Source: Flabesymbios commensalis
Lineage: Eukaryota > Annelida > Polychaeta > Terebellida > Flabelligeridae
Assembly: GCA_964017125.1 (NCBI GenBank)
Contig: OZ024907.1
Location: 17,662,715 to 17,726,714, forward strand
DNA: 64,000 nt
Reading direction: 5' to 3'
Shown here: positions 22,001 through 27,289 of the stretch, piece after piece
Layout: every line of letters begins with the position of its first letter
How positions within the stretch are numbered: position 1 is the first letter of the stretch
Notes under the pieces: generated by a model
Database searches by the model: none
What the model was told of the DNA's origin: nothing
Seen by the model: the letters and a program-made list of their open reading frames with translations, nothing else
Program-made: the position numbers and the translations under genes

Positions 22001-24277
22001 GATTGAAGCAATTGAAGCTGTGGGTCGCGGTAGCGAGACACACTTATTTCAAGTGGGTAAAACATTATATTTCATGTAGCACTTTGAGAAATAATTTAAA
22101 ATAGTGATTTCATGAGAATAACAAAACAAACCATGTGATTTATATTGACAACCTGCATTACCTACTAAGCTTATGGTTACTTGTTTTTGTTTCGTGCACA
22201 TTGAACATGCAGAGAACAACAATGGAGGATCAAGAGGGGGAGAGGGTCAGGGAGTACCGCGCCGCCTCGTCTTTTTCAAAAAATAAATTACCTCAACATC
22301 GATCAAAATTGCCGAAATATCCATGTTTGACACGCAACATTTACTGTAAATTTAGAGTGTCATTTCTCCCCATATTTTAGCTGAGCAATATTAAAAAATA
22401 ACTGATTTACACAAATTGTTATTTTTTTCAAATCGAGCCCCCTTCTGTTCAAATTCTGAATCCGCCCCTGAATCTCTAAACGGCCTGATTTGATGTATTG
22501 TAGTATTTCCTCCTAAACTATATGTTTGAACCTTAAAGCGCTGAAATATGTCTCTATAAACCATGGAAATTACAGGGGTTTTCTCAAATTGAAACCTTAA
22601 TAAATGACTTAGATCATTTGACCATTCAAATTAATTAATTCTTACATCAAAATCTGACGTTTACAGACGTCAGATTCTGACGTCTAAAGTTTATCCCCGC
22701 ACTGTCAGGGTTAACACTCATAGTCATCCCGTTTTTGCAGACATCCCCATGTGGAGTGAGTGGTCGTCATGGACAGAATGCTCCTGTCCGGAGCTGATCC
22801 GAAACAGATCCAGAACCTGTGACGAGGGATACGTCTGTGAGGGTCCTGACTCTGAGGAAATCACATGTGTTATGAGCTGTGGTACGTAACATTTTCTCAT
22901 TCATTCTCAACGAATATATTCTAAAAAATCCCTAGGCACACTTTTTAAACTTTTGACAAATATTTCGTTTGACTTGTGACGCAAAATGTTACTACTAGGC
23001 CTACTTGTGACACAAACTCTACTTTTAAAGTAGTTTAATGAACGGCTACAACGCTGAAAAAAATTTATATAAACCATTGAAACCAAAGATTTATTTCAAT
23101 TTGAAATTAAGCGTCAGAATCTGACATCTATAAACGTCAGAATATGACAACTAAAATCGATTACAGCGCTGTAACGGTTAAACCAGGTACAATGCCACTG
23201 AAATCCATAAAACATTTTGTAGTGGATGCTCAGTTAATCCAGTAATTCTTTTTAACCCTTAAAGCGCTGAATTATTTTATAAAAAAAACTTAGAAGTCAA
23301 AGTGTTGTTTTTTCGATTTGAAATCATCAAAACTGTCTGATTTAGCTCTTTCCGGTTCATTTGATTACCTATGTTATGGGTCTACGACCATTAGAAATGC
23401 TTTTACTTTTAAAGTGCGGGGGTCGACTTTAGACGTCAGAATGTGACGTCTACAGACGTCAGATTCTGCAGATCCCAGCGCTGTAAAAGTTTAGGATGTT
23501 TTCATAAATAGTAATATTTGTCATCATTTGAAGCTGCGAATTGACGGGCCAAGTTTAGTATTCTACCCCCGACCAATTGAAGAGTAGCTCAGCCTCTCAC
23601 AAGACGAGATCGGTCAATCACCGCCGTCATTCAATTGTTTTTTTTAATTAGGGGGTAGAATGTCATACTTGGACCCTCCGGGCACTATAAATTGTCGGTG
23701 CCACCTCAACCATCTGCTGAATCATTTTTTGCAACTTTAACCACATGTATGTAACAATGTGGCCGTGTTCTGAATTGAGCCAAAAAGTTAAAGGGATAGT
23801 TTTAATCCGTCTTATTATTTATGTAGTAAATTAGTAACTTCATAACCTAACTTTTAAAAAATATGTAAAGTAATGGTATCCCTTAACCCTTTCACCACTG
23901 AAGCCCGTTTTTATGTGCTGAATGCCTTAGCATTCAGCACATAAAAACGGGCTTCAGTGGTGAAAGGGTTAAAACTTAAAAAGTAGAACATTATAGTCGT
24001 ATTTTTTCCAGAAACAGCAGAGGGGGACACTACCTCCACTTATACCACACAAACTATCCCTGAGTCAACAACACCACCAACAACCACGGATGAAACCACA
24101 GTGATGACATGGCCAACCGCATCCATCTTCACCACTGAACTAATCATCATTGTGACAGAGAAACAAGTGATACTCTGGCCTTTACTATTTCTACTCACGT
24201 TGTTTCTTCTGCTTCTTTTTTTGTTGAGGACACCGAAAAAGAAAACAGACAAACCCATGGTTCCTGCTGATACTTGA
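2516..24277 (+). CDS. gene A: TSP1-repeat single-pass membrane protein, 3' part (exons 2516-2671, 3234-3380, 21670-21804, 22741-22881, 24012-24277)
   Basis: Five coding exons give the C-terminal part of a membrane protein: four TSP1 repeats, a Thr/Pro-rich stalk, a hydrophobic helix and a short basic tail. All internal junctions are phase 1 with GT/AG borders, and each exon corresponds in order, phase and nearly in length to exons 7-11 of gene B (34024-58692). By analogy the missing 5' part should encode a signal peptide, an IgGFc-binding domain and Asp-rich loops. It is not visible here and probably lies left of the window. The intron between the second and third exons is 18.3 kb and contains a complete intronless gene at 13235. 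Membrane topology is inferred to be type I. The family context (IgGFc plus TSP1) suggests a cell-surface adhesion or immune-type recognition role; no ligand can be named. Confidence 0.85.
2726..2829. mobile_element. GTTGGGCCAACG palindromic repeat
   Basis: A block of nested inverted words (gttggcccaacg, gttgggccaacgt, gacggtggg) framed by acatgag on the left and ctcatgt on the right. Relatives with the same ccaacgtc core occur near 7860, 18400, 37200 and 51470. It resembles a small non-coding hairpin element inserted 55 bases after the donor of exon a1. Confidence 0.55.
3234..3380 (+). CDS. gene A exon, TSP1 repeat a2
   Basis: Phase 1-1 exon of 147 nt; acceptor tatag, donor gtaagt. The frame reads [36 protein letters not shown] and ends ECFLIC. 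It is nearly identical to gene B exon 8. It has a WxxWxxW motif, which in TSP1 repeats is a C-mannosylation site, plus an NRT sequon. The next exon is 18.3 kb away. Confidence 0.9.
3454..5056. mobile_element. foldback element with terminal inverted tandem repeats
   Basis: The left end (3468-3600) is a run of units like GTTAGTCAGAAGGCCC of about 17 bases. The right end (4855-5050) is the same run inverted (CTTCTGACTAACGGGCC). The extreme ends are GGTGACACCCTTTTAGTCAG and the inverse of GGTGTGCGCCTTTTAGTCAG. The direct repeat gatgagaa (cgatgagaa if one more base is counted) flanks both sides at 3446-3453 and 5057-5064. The interior (3610-4850) is AT-rich with no recognisable gene. Inverted repeats made of short tandem units plus an 8-9 bp target duplication are the architecture of Foldback-type elements. 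Confidence 0.85.
5065..8300. other. gene A intron: scattered MITE pieces, no gene
   Basis: The segment contains a GACGTC-type MITE copy (5510-5815), a GGCCAACA-type fragment (7860-7990) and AT-rich sequence. Short open frames (for example 5225-5457 and 6080-6313, minus strand) have no recognisable similarity and no splice context. I see nothing else in this stretch. Confidence 0.5.
5510..5815. mobile_element. MITE family M2 (GACGTC palindrome type)
   Basis: It shows cccttaaagcgctgga, then tttcaatttgaaagcatcat, cctatgttttgggtctacgac, and a strong hairpin of cgtcacaatctgacgtc against gacgtcagattgtgacg, repeated. The same order of blocks recurs at 22530, 23256, 33430, 53275 and elsewhere. Copies with intact ends begin TTAACCCTT, which suggests TTAA target sites. 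Confidence 0.7.
8300..12370. repeat. 4 kb foldback array of a TACGGCTGAAGGGGCAAG-like motif
   Basis: From about 8330 to 10810 a motif like catgacaaaatacggctgaa followed by ggggcaagg recurs every 130-250 bases (near 8570, 8870, 9110, 9310, 9735, 9920, 10090, 10280, 10610 and 10785). From 10960 to 12340 the same motif appears inverted (ccccttcagccgta, then catgcaatctatacc; near 10980, 11205, 11885, 12130 and 12315). Between motifs run AT-rich spacers with ttacataaaatttg-like words, also inverted between halves. The symmetry centre is near 10,900. A SINE (about 11450-11750) interrupts the right half. It is not a protein gene; the open frame at 10924-11187 is a by-product. Confidence 0.8.
11450..11752 (+). 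mobile_element. tRNA-derived SINE, copy 1
   Basis: It has the same block order as the SINE at 46190: a tRNA-like head (gctctggtgcagaggtcaaa, then a degraded B box), cattgtgg, agtagcgtgctcggcttcagac, tctgcatctggaaagcag, and an end like atatgtggcataaaacccc. The head is diverged, so the copy is old. It sits in the right arm of the foldback array. Confidence 0.7.
12400..13020. other. gene A intron upstream of the nested gene
   Basis: AT-rich sequence with small open frames (12392-12574 +, 12797-13009 -) that resemble nothing known. It contains the half-palindrome at 12780-12835. No exon was recognised. Confidence 0.4.
12780..12835 (+). repeat. solo half of the 116-bp palindrome found at 45274
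   Basis: CCGTATTCTCGTACAAGTTA onward, through gatatatcgtaggcttctga and ttggtcgagatggcc, matches one arm of the perfect palindrome at 45274-45389. The second arm is absent here. The two copies look almost unchanged, so the element appears young or recently copied. Confidence 0.85.
13025..13032 (+). promoter_or_regulatory. possible TATA box of the nested gene
   Basis: TATAAATA lies about 200 bases before the start codon at 13235. A start of transcription about 30 bases downstream would leave a 5' UTR of roughly 175 bases. This is a single motif in AT-rich DNA and is weak evidence by itself. Confidence 0.25.
13235..14173 (+). CDS. nested intronless gene: secreted Cys-rich protein with C-terminal discoidin (F5/8C)-like domain
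   Basis: A single open frame of 312 codons with no internal break. An in-frame stop at 13205-13207 and the hydrophobic stretch after MMAASKF favour the ATG at 13235 (or 13238) as start; the frame open from 13208 begins with GTG. Residues 8-23 form a signal peptide ending near IAASS. Residues 24-130 carry eight cysteines in a region I do not recognise. Residues about 165-305 resemble a discoidin/coagulation factor 5/8 C domain: SGCGWAPSRTD, then NPWLAITLP, IKGIMI, TYQYVTMVTVTTSHDD, FWLIRVNAY, and a closing Cys at 305. Such domains bind glycans or phospholipids outside the cell. There is no membrane helix. The gene lies in the sense direction inside the 18.3 kb intron of gene A. Lack of introns may mean a retrocopy origin. 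Intactness argues for a functional gene; the discoidin call is by pattern only. Confidence 0.8.
   Translation: MMAASKFTITIFMTIIGLIAASSDSCNKHFSLKDPEMAALINRNYASCNQRNFSIELPICQIDGENTADTCYAPHGRLPALSACPDETWNRTCYPRTSVNMIYMDCVCHSVVQVTDNIRETHWENWQKLDPPVKGAHYRRRLMMDTECIGQEFVKVSVYPIVKAHNLPDSVYTASTFLRSKFAVHRARIDNYFTSGCGWAPSRTDLTNPWLAITLPTEYLIKGIMIRKRCDAPYTYQYVTMVTVTTSHDDVTYQDVVVREDLSAGYDANITAYIVFAQVYTTRFWLIRVNAYNNNCETPYPVMKCDLLSNNL
14174..14417. mobile_element. MITE family M1 (TTAA-flanked, 244 bp), copy 1
   Basis: It starts CCCTTTCAAGCCTGAA, ends GGTTGAAAGGG, and is flanked by TTAA at 14170-14173 and 14418-14421. An internal hairpin pairs ctacaagccgcgaattgc with gcaattctcgacttgtag. TTAA target sites with CCCTTT-type ends are the known hallmark of piggyBac-like elements; this is a non-coding derivative. 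The left TTAA contains the TAA stop codon of the nested gene. Confidence 0.85.
14422..14648. mobile_element. MITE family M3 (CGACCCACAACTTCAA type), abutting M1
   Basis: It lies between TTAA (14418-14421) and TTAA (14649-14652) and ends in GCGCTGAAAGGG. It shares cgacccacaacttcaa, acatcagtgatctgatc and cgactttagtcgtgctt with copies at 24826, 34350, 52462 and 56500. It shares one TTAA with the M1 copy to its left, so the two elements are back to back. Confidence 0.8.
14678..15890. repeat. 33-bp minisatellite, about 36 units
   Basis: The unit is cacttgtgaagctagaac followed by cgtatgtacacttaa (33 bases), with point variants between units. Because 33 is divisible by three and the unit lacks stops in several frames, long open frames appear on both strands: CEARTVCTLNT (14653-15912 +), VKLEPYVHLTL (14672-15823 +), VLSVHTVLASQ (14649-15875 -) and CTYGSSFTSVK on the minus strand. 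No signal peptide, splice context or synonymous bias supports coding. The first unit reads TTAACCCTTGTGAAGCT, like the end of a TTAA MITE. Confidence 0.95.
15892..16016. mobile_element. hAT-like MITE inserted in the minisatellite
   Basis: Ends AGAGGCGGATCCAGG and the inverted CCTCTGGATCCGTGCCT bracket a 125-base insert with C-rich and G-rich arms. The surrounding 33-bp array resumes afterwards. CAGRGGCGGATCCAG-type ends are common among hAT-like MITEs in animals; the assignment is by resemblance. Confidence 0.65.
16018..16268. repeat. diverged continuation of the 33-bp minisatellite
   Basis: About seven more variant units (cacttgtgaagctggaaccg and similar) follow the MITE and then fade out near 16268. 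Units here are more diverged than in the main array. Related units return at 19028-19446. Confidence 0.85.
16340..18030 (+). mobile_element. CR1/Jockey-like LINE remnant
   Basis: Pieces of a non-LTR retrotransposon appear in order. Around 16345-16770 is the end of an ORF1-like protein (MTRNNQLLPNRVRRDERVN, then NAWFYKGAVW). At 17085-17395 are reverse transcriptase motifs (LDHTI, HYGIK, VPQGSILGPLLFVIY, FYADDTTL). At 17458-17688 is the segment SKFMLYYKPPK to GLLINKKLNWKSHVDK. At 17838-18026 is a C-terminal tail ending CHLENCYIRRRE. The endonuclease and much of the RT are missing, and the frames are interrupted several times. It is a dead copy in sense orientation inside gene A's intron and may have landed in the 33-bp array. 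Confidence 0.85.
18395..18610. mobile_element. MITE family M4 (CAGTAAACACAAAAC type), nested copies
   Basis: Inverted words around ccaacgtctgcgacgctggcc and ccaacgtcttcgacgttg, with aatgcaatgtcggcccaac inside and acaaatgttttgtgtttact at the right end. The intact form of the family is at 45709-45811. Here one copy seems to be inserted in or joined to another. Confidence 0.65.
18780..19028 (+). repeat. retroelement-like 3' tail with (CTGT)n microsatellite
   Basis: A GGCGAATAAAACATTATG segment near 18955-18972 is followed directly by about 14 CTGT/TCTG units up to 19028. An AATAAA signal followed by a simple repeat is what the 3' end of some LINEs looks like. It may be the tail of the LINE remnant to its left; that is inference. 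Confidence 0.5.
19028..19446. repeat. diverged 33-bp minisatellite, second block
   Basis: About 12 units of cacttaacacttgtgaagct plus ggaaccgtatg, more diverged than the main block, with a few length changes. The open frame 18881-19285 through it is a by-product. It ends just before the TTAA of an M1 element. Confidence 0.85.
19451..19694. mobile_element. MITE family M1, copy 2 (reverse orientation)
   Basis: CCCTTTAAGTCTTCACGATG at the left, CAGGCTTGAAAGGG at the right, TTAA on both sides (19447-19450 and 19695-19698). It is the reverse orientation of the copy at 14174, with the same central hairpin (agtcgagaattgcgacagca). Confidence 0.85.
19980..20105. repeat. ATTCCGACAGG tandem words
   Basis: Seven to eight occurrences of attccgac or agtccgac with variable spacers of about 6-12 bases (19990-20098). 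The word structure recalls the tagtcagaagg units of the foldback element at 3454, but the sequence differs and no inverted partner was found. Confidence 0.65.
20106..21275. other. gene A intron, nothing recognised
   Basis: AT-rich sequence with one GGCCCACCATCTG-type MITE fragment near 20890-20950. No exon, RNA gene or transposon protein was recognised. Confidence 0.4.
21276..21500 (+). CDS. small open frame of unknown nature (74 codons)
   Basis: From the ATG at 21276 the frame reads MDSISNIDNQLFHLLYNLDC and ends KGLTNQETLMSG before a TGA. The composition looks more protein-like than most chance frames here: it is acidic and mixed, with little low complexity. It has no recognised domain, no signal peptide and no clear splice sites. 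It may be a fragment of a lost transposon or a chance frame. Confidence 0.15.
   Translation: MDSISNIDNQLFHLLYNLDCENAPDVRPIQEMVACLDRQTLDENGQFIFADAKERYYEDLFTKGLTNQETLMSG
21670..21804 (+). CDS. gene A exon, TSP1 repeat a3
   Basis: Phase 1-1 exon of 135 nt; acceptor atacag, donor gtatgt. It reads [35 protein letters not shown] and ends CYRDC. It differs from gene B exon 9 at about 8 of 45 residues. Six cysteines and the WxxWxxC start are intact. Confidence 0.92.
21885..22060. repeat. homopolymer junction and M3 fragment
   Basis: A run of C followed directly by a run of A near 21897-21923, then an M3-type piece ending gtgggtcgcggtagcgagac at about 22020-22042. It lies in the short intron between a3 and a4. 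Confidence 0.55.
22530..22715. mobile_element. MITE family M2, copy ending 26 bases before exon a4
   Basis: It contains ccttaaagcgctgaaat, tcaaattgaaacc, and the hairpin gacgtttacagacgtc / agattctgacgtctaaagt, closing with cgcactgtcagggttaa. The next exon starts at 22741, so the element supplies much of the upstream acceptor region. Confidence 0.7.
22741..22881 (+). CDS. gene A exon, TSP1 repeat a4
   Basis: Phase 1-1 exon of 141 nt; acceptor ttgcag, donor gtacgt. It reads [36 protein letters not shown], ending CVMSC. It matches gene B exon 10 closely. The first codon, completed from the previous exon, is His as in gene B. Confidence 0.92.
23050..23490. mobile_element. two further M2 MITE copies
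   Basis: A worn copy at about 23050-23185 and a fuller copy at 23256-23490. The second follows TTAA (23252-23255) and contains cccttaaagcgctgaatt, cctatgttatgggtctacgac, tttagacgtcagaatgtgac and cagcgctgtaaaa. Both lie in the intron between a4 and the last exon. Confidence 0.7.
23887..23968. mobile_element. 82-bp perfect-hairpin MITE with TTAA target duplication
   Basis: CCCTTTCACCACTGAAGCCC starts a 39-base arm that pairs perfectly with the other arm across a 4-base centre (ctta). TTAA flanks both ends (23883-23886 and 23969-23972). CCCTTT ends plus TTAA suggest a minimal piggyBac-type derivative. Perfect pairing suggests recent insertion or strong constraint on the ends. Confidence 0.9.
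24012..24277 (+). CDS. gene A last exon: Thr-rich stalk, membrane helix, basic tail
   Basis: It follows tttccag in phase 1. The extracellular stalk is rich in Thr/Pro/Ser (ESTTPPTTTDETT). A helix of hydrophobic residues follows (VILWPLLFLLTLFLLLLFLL), then the tail [16 protein letters not shown] and a TGA. Gene B ends in the same way with KTDKPMVP conserved. Stalk residues are likely O-glycosylated (inference). The stop is 30 bases before a MITE at 24308. Confidence 0.92.
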
Positions 24278-24307
24278 TTCTAGTGATACCGTATAATGTT
24301 TAACAGT

Positions 24308-24812
24308 TAGGGATGTTCCAGCAAAAATCCGGGCTCCCCCCATGGACAACAATCGGGTCTTTTTCGGGGTGGTGGGTTTCAATTGACACTTTTCCGGTGT
24401 GTGTGGTATTCTGACAGTAAACTATTTCCGAGGTGGGTGGTGTTAGGCTACTCAGCACACTGAAATCCGAGGGGGTGGGCGCCTCTTCTGGCATGTATTG
24501 TAGGCTCAATACATAAATACAAAAGACAGTGTATATGATAATCATATTGTTTCTGTATTAAAAATGACTTGAAAGCTGTATACGTGGGGATTATTATTAG
24601 TTTCATATCCCCCCATATTACACAAAAAATCCGTGGGGTGGTAAATAAAAACTATGTTGAGCCATGAGAAAATTTCAGGGAGTGTGGTGGTAAAAAAACT
24701 CTGGAAATCCGGGCTCTGTGGTGGCCCAAAGACCAAGATTTCCGGGAGGGGTAGGGGTAGTTCTCCAATTGCCGTCCAAGGGGGAGCCCGGATTTTTACT
24801 GGAACAACCCTT
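24308..24812. mobile_element. 505-bp MITE in the 3' flank of gene A
   Basis: Terminal inverted repeats of about 32 bases: AGGGATGTTCCAGCAAAAAT then ccgggctccccc on the left; gggggagcccgg then ATTTTTACTGGAACAACCCT on the right. No coding capacity was found. It starts 30 bases after the gene A stop codon, so it is probably within the transcript's 3' UTR. Confidence 0.85.
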
Positions 24813-24825
24813 AGTACATAGTAAC

Positions 24826-25030
24826 CCTTATACCATTAAGTTATCTTATTTAAATTCTCACCCTCTTGAAGTTGTGTCTCGCTACCGCGACCCACAACTT
24901 CAAGTGGGTGAAAATTACTCATATTTGCAAATCTTGATGTTTAAGCACATATTTCGTTTCCAATAACAGTGATTTGATCAGCTAATAAAACGAAAAAGCG
25001 ACTATAGTCGTGCTTGGTGCTTTAAGGGTC
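24826..25030. mobile_element. MITE family M3 copy
   Basis: It has gttgtgtctcgctaccgc then gacccacaacttcaag, tttccaataacagtgatttg, cgactatagtcgtgcttgg and tttaagggtc at the end. The central hairpin is preserved. It abuts the MITE at 24308-24812. Confidence 0.75.
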
Positions 25031-25059
25031 AAGTCGAAAGCTGTATTTGTATGGTTTAT

Positions 25060-26490
25060 TAATTGGAATTATAATATTGATGTCTCCTCCGTCTAAATTG
25101 TGGGTAAGGATAAAAAGACAACTTCGGATGTGTTTAATATAATTGTTTTTTTTTAGGAAAGCACGTATGTAATAGTCAAGAACCAGAACATTTACTATCT
25201 GTTTTAACCCTAATTATTAAAATGTATGTTTACTATTAATCTTATTTTATTACTGCTATGTATCGTGTGCTATATTCAAAACAAACTATCCAGCATAAAA
25301 GATAACCAACATTCTTTGCATTACAAATATTTTACTTGACATTTTGATATTTTATCTGATCCTTGATTATAATGAGTACGTGTACTATTTAAAGCAGCTC
25401 CTTGTGATGACATCAATTTTCGTTTTTAATTCCGTACTGAAGTAGTGTATCCCACGTATCATGTTTTTATTTTTTTCAAAATTTTCATATTTTTACAAAT
25501 ATTTTTAATCAACATTTCTATGAAACCAGAAGTAACCCAAACAAACTATTTGCATACCTGAAGTACGATTGCATGTTTTCATAGCATTGGGCCACATGCC
25601 TGTGACATCGGCCCAGCGTTGGGTAGACAATCAGCGCTGCAGGTGTGTCCTCCCGTGTTCTGACTATGAGACACCAATTAGCGGCGACTGCTCTGATCTT
25701 ACCGTCTGATACGTGGGAATATGTGATGTAAAGTGCTGAATATTGCTGACTTGTTTTGTTTACATGGCAATATACGACCTGGAAATACAACTATTTCACT
25801 CTTTTTCGGTGCTTTAAAATTGTTTTTTGACTTTTTCGTATTTTTAGTTGAGATCAGTAGGCTATATAGCTTCATATAAATTAAATTTTCAAAATTGACA
25901 ACATTGAAAATGTCTCATCCCAAGGGGTCCCTTCAATTGCTAGTTTATATTTACTAATATTTAAAATGAAATTGTATAATGATTTTCTATGTTTTAATTA
26001 CATCTCTAAATTGTGGGTAGTGTCAAAGGATGAGAAAGATAACTTCAAATGTGTTTACTACAATTGTTTTCTCAGGTAAGCACTCATGTATTAGTCAAGA
26101 ACATTACAGAAAATATAACTGTTTTGAACCTAATTAAAATGTATGTTTACTATTAATTCTCTATAATATTTTATTTGACATTTTGTTATTTTATTTGATC
26201 CTTGATTATGATGAGTCGGTATACTATTTAATTGTTAGTTCATACAAACTAATGTTTAAAACAGAAATATATGATGAGTTTGTATGTGTGAAATTGTAAT
26301 ATTATCCTCCCCTCCCACTAAATTAAGTGATAACAAAGGATGAGAAAGACAACTTCAAATGTGTTTAATATAATTTGTTTCCCCACAGAACTAGTGAGCC
26401 TAACTATTTAAAAATCTATGTCTATTATTTATTCTATTTAATTACTGCTTATTATTAAAAAGCGAAATATCCAACATTGTAGATAACCAA
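25060..26490 (+). repeat. segment present in three tandem diverged copies
   Basis: Blocks at about 25085-25400, 26005-26240 and 26320-26470 share gataaaaagacaacttc or gatgagaaagataacttc, aaatgtgtttaatataattg, a pyrimidine stretch, gcacgtatgtaatagtcaag, and aaaatgtatgtttactatta. The spacing differs between copies. They lie downstream of gene A and could derive from its 3' UTR or from an unknown mobile element. I cannot tell which. Confidence 0.65.
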
Positions 26491-26492
26491 CA

Positions 26493-26726
26493 TTGTTGTT
26501 ATTAAAATTATTTTATTTTTTGTGTTTAATAGCTTTATTTATCAGAGTTTTGCAGATTAGTAAAAGCTGTTTTTTTAGTTTGCTTGTGACCAGTGTTGTC
26601 CTCTTTGTTTGGCGTCTTGTCCTCTTTGTCATTAGATGCGATATATTTAATTTATTACTTTATCTGTATAAAATTGTTTTGTTTTCATATTGTATTTCTA
26701 ATGACAATAAATGCCTTTTAAATTGA
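26493..26726 (+). other. 3'-UTR-like sequence with AATAAA
   Basis: A T-rich segment ends with caataaatgccttttaaatt at about 26703, followed by an A-rich run. This looks like a transcript or retroelement 3' end. The open frame through it (26493-26726) is hydrophobic low-complexity sequence with no recognised domain. It might be a distal polyadenylation site of gene A. Confidence 0.3.
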
Positions 26727-26984
26727 AAAAAATTGCATTGAGTGTACACTGGGATCAAACATTTCAAATGATTAATCCATCTATAAAGATCGAAATTTAA
26801 ATACCCGCGCCGAGGCCTCTTCCCAATGAACTTTGTTTTTTGATATTATACATTAATATATCTTCATTTATCAAACAAGGTCACCTTGATGTATTGTGCA
26901 ATGGATCGTGTCAGCCTGTATGATCTTATCAGGTAGCTGGGGTGTACAGCCGCCATGTTGGCTCCGACTGTCTGCACCCACTCC

Positions 26985-27268
26985 CAATCCTGCAAGTCAA
27001 ACTCAAGTTCGATCTGGGCGGCGGCTAGCAATAAAACGTCATTTGAATTCCATTGTCTCCCCTTCCTTGGTTTTTTGTATCAATTCAAACATACAAGTTC
27101 GCTGTGCACATACTCGGTTAGGGGTGATGGCCTTAGCCGCATGGCTAGTTCTGCGGTTAAAAGCACGCAGAAAGTGAGCGTCGGTGAGGCCTGACTGGAG
27201 AATGGAACTCGTCAGCTCCCAATTCCGTCTAGCCTCACCGGTCGAAAAGAAACCGGTCGTTGGCCTCA
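26985..27268 (+). repeat. dispersed repeat R1, copy 1
   Basis: It shares with 30225-30570 a run of blocks: agcaataaaacgtcatttga, ttgtatcaattcaaa, tgtgcacatactcggttagg, ggggtgatggc, gcagaaagtgagcgtc, ctcgtcagctcccaatt and ctagcctcaccgg. No protein or RNA family is recognised. The open frames here (26896-27269) appear to be chance. Confidence 0.7.
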
Positions 27269-27289
27269 CATTACCCTCGGGCTAAGTGA

